NCBI GenBank assembly: GCA_021802325.1
Contig: JAKAAM010000003.1
Span: 1 to 38,956 of the forward strand
From: Nitrospirota bacterium
Lineage (GTDB): Bacteria > Nitrospirota_A > Leptospirillia > Leptospirillales > Leptospirillaceae
Reading direction: 5' to 3'
Length of the DNA: 38,956 nt
This document shows positions 7,971 to 17,001 of this stretch, one piece after another. The notes under the pieces are model-generated. The model had not been told where the DNA came from. It made no database searches and saw nothing but the letters and a program-made list of their open reading frames with translations. Position 1 is the stretch's first letter; each line of letters starts with the position of its first letter. The position numbers and the translations under genes were made by a program.

Positions 7971-9871
7971 TGGGCCTCCTGTGCGTAGAATCGGCCGTTC
8001 AGGAGATAGCCCTTTTGTCCACGGAAGGTTCCGGAAATCGCACCTGCAGGAAGTTTTTTAGCCGATGCGGCCCCTCCCTTTTTTCCGGAAATGGCTTTTC
8101 GAATCTGATCTTCCAGAAAAGTGCGCGTGTGGCGCATGGCCTCCATCCGGTTGTTCATCTCCTTTTTGAGCTGATCGACAACAGCCCTGTACTGCTCGGG
8201 TGTCTGAGCCGTATTGAGCATGGAGAGGGCTTCCTGCCGGGCCGAATCGGAAGTGGCAGAGGCTCCGTATCCTCCCGACATGACCTTGGCGTACTCGTTC
8301 ACAAAGGTCTGGTTGGCCGCATTGAACCGGGCGACATCCGGACTCCCGCCAACAGCGCTTCTTCCGGCCATAAGCCATCGGTTGAAGACAGGGGCTCCGG
8401 TTCGGTCTACCTTGTCCGCAGCCTTGAGGGCGAGATCAGCATTCTTGTAGGCTGTATCCTCGTACTGCATGATCATTCCCTGGGACTTGGCGATCTGCCC
8501 CAAGGCCTGACGTCCTGCCTTGATTTCATTCTGGTTGAAGACCACATCGTCCGGAGTCAGACCTTCTGCTTGTTGAAGTTGGGCCGCCCGATTCATCACC
8601 GCTTCCTTCTGTTTCTGGCCCTGCATTCCGAAGGAAGGCATTGTGCCAGTCGCCAGGTATTGTTTGGCCGCAAGGTCGAGGGCCGGACCTGTCAGGGTGC
8701 TTTCCTTCTGCTGGGTAGCGAGTCCTTTTTGCCAGTTCTGGAGAAGAGGATTGATCGACTTCAGAAAAGGATCTCGAGCCGCGACAGGGAGACTCTGAAG
8801 CTGTCTGGAGATCAATCCGTTCACATCCGCTTGAGTTTTTGCGGTCCCGAGTCCTTCCTCAAAAGCCGGGAGGGCCTTTTGTGCGAGAAATGGACCAATC
8901 TCTTTGCGATCCGGAAGCGTGGACGCCATTTGCTGGACCTGCTGAAAGGCGGCATTGCGCTGCGCAGGGGGCACAGTCTGGAGAGCCTTGAAGGATTTCT
9001 GCATAAATTCCTGCTTTGTCAGAGGCATTCCATCTTGAGCCATCGGATACGAAGGAGGAGGGGTCCCTTGAGGCATTCCTGTTGGCACCCCTTGTGGTGG
9101 CCCCGCTTGGGGTGGGGAGGATGCTTGTCCGGGGGAAGCAACGCTCGCAGAAGAGGGCGACGTACCTCCCCGAGACCTACTCCCTTGCATGAGGGTCTGG
9201 AGGGTCTGTCCGAACTGCCCCATGGCCTTCTGGTTTTTCTGTTCCTGCAGGATGGCGATCGCGGATGTGGCGGGAAGCCCTGCGTCTACGAGATCCGCCA
9301 TGGCGCCGGCAGTATTCCCCTGATCGAAGTTGGCGATCCCGCGCCATGCTTTGATCTTTCTGTACTGGTTCGGATCCTGTTTTTGCAGAAGCGCCATCGA
9401 TTCTGGCGAATGGATCTTGTTCAAGTTATCCAGAAACAACTTCGAGGCCGATGGACGTGCGGGAACCGTCACGCTTCCTCCGACTTTGGCCACCATCTGG
9501 GGAGGTCCCTGGGCGATCTGCGCTCCTTGTGGAACCTCATTTCCGGTCGGTCTGGGAAGCATCTGGCCAGTATGAAAATTGGCCGGGAAGACGGGATCGG
9601 CTCCGTTGGCCGCCATCTGGAGCCCCCCTCCTTGGGGGCCCGGTTGTGCGAGAGGATAAACCAGGCTTCGTTGCAAGGTCGGGGAGGAGTGGGCCGGAGC
9701 CCCCTGATCTCCGGCGTTGCGTTCGTATGTCTGGAGAGCGGCTTCGGTCGCGGCCTTCTGATTCTGGTTATGGATATACTGCGGAAGTTCAAGAAGGGGA
9801 GAGACCACGGGCAGTCCCAAAACCCTTCCAGCCGTATCCATTCCTCGTTCTAGCGATGACAGCATTCCCAC
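7967..9871 (-). CDS. Large helical virion protein, probable DNA-ejection protein
   Basis: 634 residues, Gln/Ala-rich and mostly helical, with a Pro/Gln/Gly-rich low-complexity stretch at about 245-285 (PSSASVASPGQASSPPQAG and similar). The C-terminal half has regular amphipathic helices (for example LNTAQTPEQYRAVVDQLKKE). Long, Gln-rich helical proteins next to the tail genes are typical of ejection or internal virion proteins in podovirus-type phages. The start overlaps the next gene by 4 bp at its 3' end, consistent with the stacked arrangement. Function is inferred. Confidence 0.5.
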   Translation of the reverse strand: MGMLSSLERGMDTAGRVLGLPVVSPLLELPQYIHNQNQKAATEAALQTYERNAGDQGAPAHSSPTLQRSLVYPLAQPGPQGGGLQMAANGADPVFPANFHTGQMLPRPTGNEVPQGAQIAQGPPQMVAKVGGSVTVPARPSASKLFLDNLNKIHSPESMALLQKQDPNQYRKIKAWRGIANFDQGNTAGAMADLVDAGLPATSAIAILQEQKNQKAMGQFGQTLQTLMQGSRSRGGTSPSSASVASPGQASSPPQAGPPQGVPTGMPQGTPPPSYPMAQDGMPLTKQEFMQKSFKALQTVPPAQRNAAFQQVQQMASTLPDRKEIGPFLAQKALPAFEEGLGTAKTQADVNGLISRQLQSLPVAARDPFLKSINPLLQNWQKGLATQQKESTLTGPALDLAAKQYLATGTMPSFGMQGQKQKEAVMNRAAQLQQAEGLTPDDVVFNQNEIKAGRQALGQIAKSQGMIMQYEDTAYKNADLALKAADKVDRTGAPVFNRWLMAGRSAVGGSPDVARFNAANQTFVNEYAKVMSGGYGASATSDSARQEALSMLNTAQTPEQYRAVVDQLKKEMNNRMEAMRHTRTFLEDQIRKAISGKKGGAASAKKLPAGAISGTFRGQKGYLLNGRFYAQEAQ

Positions 9872-9881
9872 TTTTTCTCTC

Positions 9882-10646
9882 CTACAGACTGAACTTGAAT
9901 CCGGAAGAACCGGAATTGAAACTTGTCGTGTTGTTGTAGTTCTGGGTCTGGTTCGTGTTTGTATTGAAGTTTCCTGTCTGGGTCGCGTTCGCCATGTCCC
10001 TCTGAGTCAGGAGGCCCAACAGCCCTTGCATGACTCCGGCGTTTTGCCCGGAGACATTGAGGCCGAGTGATGCCAGCCCTGACAAAACATGGGCGTTCTG
10101 AAATGGAAGGTCGAGCATCCCCTGCTGGTATTGCTGGTTGGCGGCCTGCACGTCCTGATTCATCAGGTTCTGGGCGTTTTCCACCGCTCCGGTCTGAGCC
10201 ATCGTATCCACGGACGAGTTGGTCATCCCCCGGTCGGCCATCTGGTTGTTGATCTGGTTCATCCAGCCCCCTGGGCCGAACATCGAAAAATTCAGCCCCT
10301 GTTGGTCGGCGGCAAGCTGCGACTGCCGGATGGCCCCAAGACCGCTCTTCTGGGCCTTGGTCGGCTGCATGCCGCCCGAATAGAGGTTTGCCAGGCCGGA
10401 TCCTCCAAAGGTGGTCCAAGGATTGGCAGAGTTCGGCCCATATCCGGCCAGATTCCCCATGAGCCCCTTTTCCGTTCCCGACATCGGGGCAATCGATTGC
10501 GACGATGTTTTGGACCCGGAAGAGGTTCCTTTGGTGCTGGTGGTTCCGGATGATGTTTGGGTTCCGGATTGCCCCCCGAAGTTTCCTCCAAAGCTGACTC
10601 CGGATCCGACCCCCGCTCCCAATCCCCCCAAAAATGCCGCGCTCAT
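9882..10646 (-). CDS. Gly/Ser/Asn-rich virion protein, possible ejection protein
   Basis: 254 residues. The first 50 are Gly/Ser/Thr-rich (MSAAFLGGLGAGVGSGVSFG then SSG and TSS repeats). The middle (100-200) is Gln/Asn-rich and helical, and the tail is Asn/Thr/Gly-rich (NFNTNTNQTQNYNNTTSF). This composition, with the neighbouring large helical proteins, fits a group of three ejected internal proteins, as in P22-like phages. No family signature is recognised. Confidence 0.5.
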   Translation of the reverse strand: MSAAFLGGLGAGVGSGVSFGGNFGGQSGTQTSSGTTSTKGTSSGSKTSSQSIAPMSGTEKGLMGNLAGYGPNSANPWTTFGGSGLANLYSGGMQPTKAQKSGLGAIRQSQLAADQQGLNFSMFGPGGWMNQINNQMADRGMTNSSVDTMAQTGAVENAQNLMNQDVQAANQQYQQGMLDLPFQNAHVLSGLASLGLNVSGQNAGVMQGLLGLLTQRDMANATQTGNFNTNTNQTQNYNNTTSFNSGSSGFKFSL

Positions 10647-10960
10647 TCTTTCTTCTCCTCTATCGCTTTGACGTTCCCGAATCCCTTGTCCAGGTGGATG
10701 GCCATGGCCAAGGAATGGTTACGGATGGCGTCCACCGTGTGGTCACGGAAAGATCCCATCGATTCGACCATCCGGTTGATCGCCATAGAATTCTCTGAAA
10801 GAACGCCGATCTGGACGATGAACGCGCACTCCCGGTATTTCTCCGCAGACCCTGTCGCAATGTTCCGGCGCTCCATCTCGAGGAAGAACTTGCACCCCTC
10901 CTCCACGCATTCCGACTGGATCAGAGGGCACAGCGGGGTTTGTTTTTCCGGCTTCTTCAT
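10643..10960 (-). CDS. Cys-rich hypothetical phage protein (105 residues)
   Basis: The N-terminus contains CPLIQSECVEEGCKFF, a Cys-X7-Cys-X4-Cys cluster that I have seen in small phage proteins without known function. The rest is helical. The cysteines could bind a metal. It overlaps the preceding and following genes by 1-4 bp. Function unknown. Confidence 0.6.
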   Translation of the reverse strand: MKKPEKQTPLCPLIQSECVEEGCKFFLEMERRNIATGSAEKYRECAFIVQIGVLSENSMAINRMVESMGSFRDHTVDAIRNHSLAMAIHLDKGFGNVKAIEEKKE

Positions 10961-11901
10961 CAGTTTTTCACCCCCACTATAATGTCCAGAGAATTGATAT
11001 TGAGTTCGGAAAGAGAGTGAAGATGCCCGGCTCCTCCGCCTGTATTTTGAATGGAGATTCCAGTGTTATTAAAGGTAGTATTCACATTTGCCATAACAGA
11101 GCCGCCCCCACCGACGTTACAATTCACACTATTGCCGTTTGAACCACTTATGGAAGTGTTTGGGAAATAATGATTATGGCCCGGATCATTGACGCCATGG
11201 TTGTGGGACGGCATTTCCGTAATGGAAAGAGTATGATCGTCAGTTGAGGCTCCCCCTCTCAGGATTGTCGATACTCCCGATCCGGCGTAGACTCCCCCTC
11301 CGGCCCCGCTCACCACCCGGAGAAGGGAATCGTTCTGGATCCCCGTGTCCTGCGTCCACCCGGGAGGGACCGAGGATTGCTGAAAAAGGAGCCGGGTCCC
11401 GGACGGAAAGGCGTACATCCTCACATCCACATTCGGAGATCCTCCCGGCGCCATCCCGATGACGTTCCAGTACGTGCCGTCAAATTCGAGAAGGACCCAT
11501 CCCTTGGCCGGAAGCTCTCCCCCTGAAAGCGGAACCCCTCCTTGCAGGATGGTATTGGCCCCCAGACTGTTGATGTTGAGGGTGGCGCTTCCCGTGTTGG
11601 TGTTGGCCACTTTGACGGCGATCACCTGCCCTTTGGCGAGAGCGGACGGGAAAGAGGTCGTAACGGTCAGGGAATTCGTTGATCCCGTATCGGGCCCGAA
11701 GTAGAACATCCCGTTTGTGGAAACGCTTACTCCTCCCAGGACAAGCCCCGGAACGGTCAAAGGCCCTGCCATGGTGTCGCCCTGGGAATTCCCGGCATCG
11801 AGGGCGCGGGATTCGATCCATGCCAGTTCCGCATGGACCTGCGTGATATCCATGGAGTCCCCAGGTGCGATCAATGCCAGAGCGGAAGACGGCGAAATCA
11901 T
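10960..11901 (-). CDS. Tail fibre with collar-type C-terminal domain
   Basis: 313 residues. Residues 40-165 form a beta-rich fibre stretch (NTNTGSATLNINSLG, PAKGWVLLEFDGTYWNVIG). Residues 165-313 resemble the phage tail-collar or fibre-tip fold: SGTRLLFQQSSVPPGWTQDT, LSITEMPSHNHGV and GHLHSLSELNI, where the MPxHxH motif is characteristic. Such proteins attach fibres to the tail or bind receptors. It follows the large tail protein after a 9-bp gap. Confidence 0.75.
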   Translation of the reverse strand: MISPSSALALIAPGDSMDITQVHAELAWIESRALDAGNSQGDTMAGPLTVPGLVLGGVSVSTNGMFYFGPDTGSTNSLTVTTSFPSALAKGQVIAVKVANTNTGSATLNINSLGANTILQGGVPLSGGELPAKGWVLLEFDGTYWNVIGMAPGGSPNVDVRMYAFPSGTRLLFQQSSVPPGWTQDTGIQNDSLLRVVSGAGGGVYAGSGVSTILRGGASTDDHTLSITEMPSHNHGVNDPGHNHYFPNTSISGSNGNSVNCNVGGGGSVMANVNTTFNNTGISIQNTGGGAGHLHSLSELNINSLDIIVGVKN

Positions 11902-11910
11902 CGGGTTACC

Positions 11911-13812
11911 TCAATTCTCATTCCAGCCTCCGAAGAGATAGAACAGTTCGAACACGAAAACCTCCATGACTCCCCCCATATTCGAGAGGGACAGGGAAAA
12001 CGCCGTGGAACTCCCGCCGATCGGGACATTGTTCAGGATCGGGGTTTCACCGGCTGGCCAGATCGTTCCAGTCGGCACATCGGGCCACGTGTCGGCTGTG
12101 GGCACATCCGGCCAGTCCTGTTGCGAGACCGGAGGGAAGGTGACCGGCCAGGTCGACCCGTTCTTCATGGTCAGCGTGGCCGCAATTTCCCCGGTGGAAA
12201 AATAAGCCACCGCAAGATGACGCAAAAGTTTTTCCCGGAGCAGGTGTCCCAGCGAGAGGAAAGGGAGGCTGAGCACGCCCGTAACCTGAGTGCCGTCCGC
12301 ATCCGTCCCCGAGGTCCAGTTCCAGATGGAGAGACGCCGGTTCCCGTTGGTGTCGATCTGACCGGTCAGGACCCCTTTGACGTTGGTAGAGGAGATCTGA
12401 TACGCGGCCACATCGGAGGGAGGAAGATTCCAGGAGGCCCACCGGTATTTGTACTGCTCCGAGCCGAACCCGTAGATGTTGATGTCGAGAGGATCGGGAG
12501 GGCTCACCACCAGGGCATAGTCGAGATGGACCCCTCCTTTGGAGAGGTAGAACACGACGATGTTTTCCGGCTCGTAATAGACGGCGCATCCGGCCCCGAG
12601 CATGGAGGCCGGGAGGGCCTGAAAAAGGGACTGGACGTTTTCCGAGATTCGGGAGGTCTGGAGGTTTCCTCCGGTCTGCATCATGTGGGCCAGCGAATAG
12701 ATCCCGTCCGGGCCCTGGAAGAGCAGATCGTTCCCGACATTGACGATGCTCCGGTGGTAACCGAACATGCCCCGATAGGCTGGCTGGAGGGCAAAGTTGT
12801 CGTAGCTCGTCCCGGAAAGAACGAAGATCGCGCCATATTTCGGACCCTTGAAGATCCAGACATCCGAACCGAAGGATCCCAGCCCGGTAATGACATCTCT
12901 CCCACCTTCCACCTGGACGTTTCCGGCATCGTCCGGAGCCGTCCAGTTTCCCGGATTGTCCACGGCGCACCAGTAGAGGGTCGATGGATGGACCGAGGAA
13001 CCTGCCGCATAGATCCGGTTGTTGTGGGTCAGAAAATAGGAGCAGGGGGTCAGATTGTAGGCCCCGTTCGTGATCGTGAGATCCGAAAGGGTGGTTCCGT
13101 CATAGATGTAGTTGTGGTCGGTCCCGTTCCCGAAAACCACCTTGCGCTGGAGAACGGCAAAGTTCACGGGAAGCCCGGTGTGGAGCATGGCCGTATCGAC
13201 CGCAGGAGGAGCCACTCCGGGCGTGGCCGAACCGCTGTCCGTGAAAGAAGTTCCGGTCGAGTTTCCAAGGAGCCCGAGGTTTCCGGCCACCCGGCCATAG
13301 ACGTTATAAGAGGTGGCTCCGGGAACCGCCTTCCAGTTCAGAACGACTTCTCCCGTCGCCGTGGTGGTGATGGAGACAGCGGGAGAGGCCAGCGTTTCCC
13401 CCTGTCCGTTCAGAGCCGTCACCGCATAGGTGTATGTCCCGGCAACGAGGGTTCCCGCGCTGGAGGAAAACGAAAGGGTGGGCGCCACGGTCGGATTGGA
13501 GACCGAAATCTGCGTCCACGTGTTCGAGCCGGAGTTGTAGACCCAAACGATGCCCCCCTGGACGACAAGAACGTATTCGCTTTGACCATCCACCCAGAAA
13601 TCGAAAAGGCCATCGATGGGATCGGAGGAAGGGAAATCCGGCCCGAACCATTGGTGGCCCGGGCGACTTTTGAACGACGCCCGCACCGTGAAGTAGATAT
13701 TGGTGGCCTTGTTGAACCCCAATACCTGGGGAGCGATCGGCGGAAGCCGGGTATCGAGACCAAACTTGCCAAAGTCCAGGGTGATGTTTTTGCGGAGAGA
13801 AGCGGTCGGCAT
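11911..13812 (-). CDS. Large tail protein (tail tube/knob type) with Ig-like module
   Basis: 633 residues. The N-terminus (FGLDTRLPPIAPQVLGFNKA) and many aromatic and Gly-rich beta repeats (SDVWIFKGPKYGAIFVLSG, NDLLFQGPDGIYSLAHM) resemble propeller-like tail proteins of short-tailed phages, often called tail tubular protein B or stabilisation protein. Residues 180-285 form a fibronectin-like module (GTYTYAVTALNGQGETLASP, SYNVYGR) that is clearly related to the one in the 774-residue fibre. The gene directly follows the adaptor-like gene (1-bp overlap), the order seen for gp11/gp12-type pairs. The specific family is inferred. Confidence 0.6.
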   Translation of the reverse strand: MPTASLRKNITLDFGKFGLDTRLPPIAPQVLGFNKATNIYFTVRASFKSRPGHQWFGPDFPSSDPIDGLFDFWVDGQSEYVLVVQGGIVWVYNSGSNTWTQISVSNPTVAPTLSFSSSAGTLVAGTYTYAVTALNGQGETLASPAVSITTTATGEVVLNWKAVPGATSYNVYGRVAGNLGLLGNSTGTSFTDSGSATPGVAPPAVDTAMLHTGLPVNFAVLQRKVVFGNGTDHNYIYDGTTLSDLTITNGAYNLTPCSYFLTHNNRIYAAGSSVHPSTLYWCAVDNPGNWTAPDDAGNVQVEGGRDVITGLGSFGSDVWIFKGPKYGAIFVLSGTSYDNFALQPAYRGMFGYHRSIVNVGNDLLFQGPDGIYSLAHMMQTGGNLQTSRISENVQSLFQALPASMLGAGCAVYYEPENIVVFYLSKGGVHLDYALVVSPPDPLDINIYGFGSEQYKYRWASWNLPPSDVAAYQISSTNVKGVLTGQIDTNGNRRLSIWNWTSGTDADGTQVTGVLSLPFLSLGHLLREKLLRHLAVAYFSTGEIAATLTMKNGSTWPVTFPPVSQQDWPDVPTADTWPDVPTGTIWPAGETPILNNVPIGGSSTAFSLSLSNMGGVMEVFVFELFYLFGGWNEN

Positions 13813-14720
13813 CAGACCCTCCAGACCATCCGCTCGATCACGGCATCCGTGCCAAAGCGTCTCTGAAGACCGCGAAAGCTCGCCGGACGAAGTTGAGGCT
13901 GGTCATCCCAGAGGCCGTAATCGGTACACATCTGGTTCCGGATCTGGATGTATTCGGCTTTGGAGATCTGGGCCCTGGCTGGATCGTCGAGCACGTCCCG
14001 GTAAAAGATCGCCATGGCCCCCTCGATGATGGCCCTCCGGTAATTCGACGGAATCAGGATCGGATCCGAATTACCCTGGAGGTCCGGAAGCTGGGGCAGG
14101 TAGAGAAACTGCACCACGATGGGCTGGGACGGAAACGGGAAGAAGACCATCTGGGGGGTCTGGGGAGCCGAACTCCGGTACGCGATGCTCCATCTGTCCG
14201 GGTTGCCGAACCGCGTGTTGATCAGGTCCGATTGCAGTTCCCGCGTTCCCACGAACCGCATCTTCGGAGACAGCTGAAACGCCGTGATCGGCTCCGGCAT
14301 CCGGAAGTCCGATGGGAGCTGATAGGAAAAGGGAAAGACCGAATAGTCCAAAGCGACGCCGGTCAACGAGAGGCTTGGGGAGACGGTCAGGACTTGACCG
14401 ACCGGATCGACGCCCGTGATTTCATAAAGGGCGTTGTCCGCTCCATACCGGAGATACCAGCCGACCATGTCCAGCGTGAAAGCGGTTCCGGTTCCGGAAA
14501 GCTGGTTTCCGCCGGCCGTTCCGGAAAGCGTCCCGGAATTGACGGGAGCGACAAGAGTCAGCCGTCCCGTCTTCTGGAGGAAGGGCCACTCACGCCAGGA
14601 GCACAACTCCTGGTAGACGGCATTGACGGCATTCTTGAGGGGAGAGAGATAGCTCTGCTGCGGGAGAGAGCGCGTGCGATTCAAAACTTCCTGATAGCAG
14701 CTCTGAAAGGTCGAATACAT
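13812..14720 (-). CDS. Head-tail adaptor / tail tubular A-like protein
   Basis: 302 residues. The N-terminal helices (SPLKNAVNAVYQELCSWREW) and the later SDFRMPEPITAFQLSPKMRF and YRRAIIEGAMAIFYRDVLDD segments match the general pattern of podovirus head-completion/adaptor proteins. These form a ring below the portal. The fragment RLTLVAPVNSGTLSGTAGGN introduces a beta domain. It starts the tail block immediately after the capsid genes, which fits a connector. Family identity is moderate. Confidence 0.6.
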   Translation of the reverse strand: MYSTFQSCYQEVLNRTRSLPQQSYLSPLKNAVNAVYQELCSWREWPFLQKTGRLTLVAPVNSGTLSGTAGGNQLSGTGTAFTLDMVGWYLRYGADNALYEITGVDPVGQVLTVSPSLSLTGVALDYSVFPFSYQLPSDFRMPEPITAFQLSPKMRFVGTRELQSDLINTRFGNPDRWSIAYRSSAPQTPQMVFFPFPSQPIVVQFLYLPQLPDLQGNSDPILIPSNYRRAIIEGAMAIFYRDVLDDPARAQISKAEYIQIRNQMCTDYGLWDDQPQLRPASFRGLQRRFGTDAVIERMVWRV

Positions 14721-14735
14721 GCCCGCGCTCCATTG

Positions 14736-15134
14736 TTAAGCCAGAGATCCTTCGAACCAGATCCCGTCGATCGTTGCCGTGTCTGTCGCACTCCCCAAAG
14801 TCCAGCCGAGCTTGAGCATGCTGATGGGGGTGTTGTTGTAATTGATCTGGTACGTTCCGGGAGCCGTTATCCCGGTCTTGGACCCAACCGCTCCGCTGGA
14901 AGTGGCATGAGCTCCGTCCGGGGAACTGTCCGCCAGAATTCCCAACGTACCGCTAACGGCGGATACCACGATCCAGAGAGTGATTTTTTCGGCACCGTTG
15001 ATGAGTCCTCCGGTGATGTCGCCGATAATGCTTTTCCCGTCTGCATCCAGAAAATCTCCAGAAAGCCCCCCAGACCCCGAAATCGAGGCCTTGGGAATGA
15101 GTTTGACGGGCCCAAAATGGCTGGCAAGTCCCAC
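14736..15134 (-). CDS. Hypothetical virion protein downstream of capsid gene
   Basis: 132 residues, beta-rich, with few charged residues and no signal peptide. A segment near the end (GSATDTATIDGIWFEG) resembles virion surface proteins, and the similar-looking 174-residue protein at 18318-18842 has the same small-residue composition. It lies 12 bp after the major capsid gene. A decoration or connector role is possible, but nothing decisive is visible. Confidence 0.55.
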   Translation of the reverse strand: MGLASHFGPVKLIPKASISGSGGLSGDFLDADGKSIIGDITGGLINGAEKITLWIVVSAVSGTLGILADSSPDGAHATSSGAVGSKTGITAPGTYQINYNNTPISMLKLGWTLGSATDTATIDGIWFEGSLA

Positions 15135-15146
15135 AGGGAACCTCCT

Positions 15147-16037
15147 TTAGGCCGAGCCCGCGAAGACGCCCCAGGGAGAAGACGCCCCGTAGGCGATGTA
15201 GAAGCGCCCGAAGACCATCCAGTCCCCATTGAAGGGATCCTCTTTGGTCTTGGTGGTAAGACCGCCGTGGGTGAAGGCTTTGACGAAGAAGCGGTCGCAG
15301 ATGATGAACCACATGGACGGGCTGTTGAGGTAGGGATCCACGATCAGCTCGATCCCGCCTGCCATTTTCTTGAGTTCGTTGTCGGCCCGGTCTGCCGTGT
15401 CGGGTCGTCCGGCCGATTTCAGGATTTCGCGTGCGGTCAGTTCGTTTTCCGGAGCAACCACCAGCTTGGACGGCCGCATGCGGATGAGAGTTCCCCGTTC
15501 GTCTGTCTGCCGCTTGATGGCCGTCAGCACCGAGTTGAAGGAGGTGTAGCAGAGGGCGCTCTGTGTGGCCAGAACGTTGGCAAACTTGTTCCCGGAGCCG
15601 GGATAGCCCGGATGGTTCACCGAGAACAGGGGCTGACCATCGGAAAGGTTCGTCGTGAATCCGTTGTTGTAAATCAGATGGACCAGAGTGTCCTCGGTCA
15701 CGTTGGCCTTGTTTCCCATATCCCGGGACCTTCGCCCCATGGTGTTGTAGCGTTCGAACTCCATCAGGTCTTCGGACACCCGGAAATAGGAGGTGAACTT
15801 GGCCAGGTTGTACCGCGTATAGAATCCCTGGAAGTTCGTGTCCTCGTGGTAGTCTTCCCCGTCGCCGGTTTCGGAGAACAGGCCGATGCCGACTTCCGTG
15901 GTCTCTTCCTCGTAATACTTGTCCGTTCCGTCCGAAACGGTGAGCTTGGGGTAGATCAGCGCGTTCGCGTCGTACTCTTCGTAGATCACGTCCCGGAGGG
16001 CCGGGTACACTTCCCAGGGGAATTGATTGATATTCAT
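15147..16037 (-). CDS. Major capsid protein, Mu gpT-like
   Basis: 296 residues. The start NINQFPWEVYPALRDVIYEE, the central PLFSVNHPG (position about 139-147), and RMRPSKLVVAPENELTAREI followed by VDPYLNSPSMWFI are the landmarks of the Mu-like major head subunit (gpT) family, which has an HK97-type fold. The length is as in that family. It forms the icosahedral shell. A scaffold-like gene lies upstream (17002-17868), and the order portal, scaffold, capsid fits a head module. The start is an ATG at 16037 with GGAGGT just upstream. Confidence 0.85.
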   Translation of the reverse strand: MNINQFPWEVYPALRDVIYEEYDANALIYPKLTVSDGTDKYYEEETTEVGIGLFSETGDGEDYHEDTNFQGFYTRYNLAKFTSYFRVSEDLMEFERYNTMGRRSRDMGNKANVTEDTLVHLIYNNGFTTNLSDGQPLFSVNHPGYPGSGNKFANVLATQSALCYTSFNSVLTAIKRQTDERGTLIRMRPSKLVVAPENELTAREILKSAGRPDTADRADNELKKMAGGIELIVDPYLNSPSMWFIICDRFFVKAFTHGGLTTKTKEDPFNGDWMVFGRFYIAYGASSPWGVFAGSA

Positions 16038-16069
16038 GCTTCAAGGACCTCCTGCAAGGCTATGGCAAC

Positions 16070-16540
16070 TCAGGCCACAGCGGATGAAAGAATTTCGACC
16101 AGAACCCGGGCATTCGCGTCCCCGATTCCGCCGTTCGGAAGAACTCCGGCCTGCACCCCGATCTCGATGATTTCGAAGACTTTCTCCGTGGTGTTGGTGA
16201 GATCCACCATGGCCACTCCGTTTGTGATGACCAGACCGAACTGGGCTCCCAGATGAGTCTGGGCGAGCACGGCCCCCGAGACGTTCATCCATAGGCGCTG
16301 GCCAGCCCGGGCCCGAAGAACTGGAATGACCGACTGGTTGAGCTTTCCCGAGGGGTCCGGGTATTCGGAGAGGGAGAGCCCGAAAACCGAGGGGTCCGCA
16401 CTGGCTGAGGGAACAAGCTCGCCTCCCGCCAGCTTCACGAAATCGTGTGGAGAAAAGGAATCTCCGCTGGTCGGAGCGATCTGGACCACATGGGACGCCT
16501 CATCGATCTCAGGTTGCGGGGGCAGAATCGGAATGTTCAT
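16070..16540 (-). CDS. Capsid decoration-like protein
   Basis: 156 residues, beta-rich: PHDFVKLAGGELVPSASADP, GQRLWMNVSGAVLAQTHLG, ARVLVEILSSAVA. Small beta proteins between scaffold and major capsid genes are often head decoration or stabilising proteins. The N-terminus is Pro-rich (MNIPILPPQPEID). The ATG has a good ribosome site (GGAGGATG, 7 bp). No family signature is certain. Confidence 0.55.
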   Translation of the reverse strand: MNIPILPPQPEIDEASHVVQIAPTSGDSFSPHDFVKLAGGELVPSASADPSVFGLSLSEYPDPSGKLNQSVIPVLRARAGQRLWMNVSGAVLAQTHLGAQFGLVITNGVAMVDLTNTTEKVFEIIEIGVQAGVLPNGGIGDANARVLVEILSSAVA

Positions 16541-16578
16541 TTTCTTTCATCCTCCTTGAATGGTCCCTTTTCAGGGCG

Positions 16579-16974
16579 TTACGACATCGCCACGACAGTG
16601 GGCTTGCCCCGCTGCCGTTTCTCAGCCGCCTTGCGTTCCACTTCTTCGGCTTCCTCCCGGGATGCCACTTTTCCGAGAGACACCTTTTCCTCGCCGTATC
16701 CGTCCGGAGCATCGGAATCTTTCAGTTTGCGATTGAGGTTCCTTTCCTGAAGCTCCGTCTGGCGGCCTCCCATGTGTTCCCGCTGATACCGGCGATAAGC
16801 TTCCTCGCTCATGCGGACGGGAATCAGCTGGTCGACGACCTGATCCGGGATGGCTTTGCCGTCCGGATCCCGCTCCCATCCGTTTTCCCGCCAGTCCTCA
16901 AACTCGTTGGCCGTGACAAAGCGCCGGACGTTGCCGTCCTTCTTTTTGCATCCATTGACCATGATCTTGTTCAT
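16579..16974 (-). CDS. Hypothetical 131-residue charged protein
   Basis: A very hydrophilic protein with many Arg, Glu and Lys residues in helical stretches (ASREEAEEVERKAAEKRQRG). It has no signal peptide or recognised domain. It lies in the head module between scaffold and decoration-like genes. It might be an internal head or assembly protein. Confidence 0.55.
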   Translation of the reverse strand: MNKIMVNGCKKKDGNVRRFVTANEFEDWRENGWERDPDGKAIPDQVVDQLIPVRMSEEAYRRYQREHMGGRQTELQERNLNRKLKDSDAPDGYGEEKVSLGKVASREEAEEVERKAAEKRQRGKPTVVAMS

Positions 16975-17001
16975 TTGCGCTTCCTCCTTCGTGGGTTGGG
17001 G

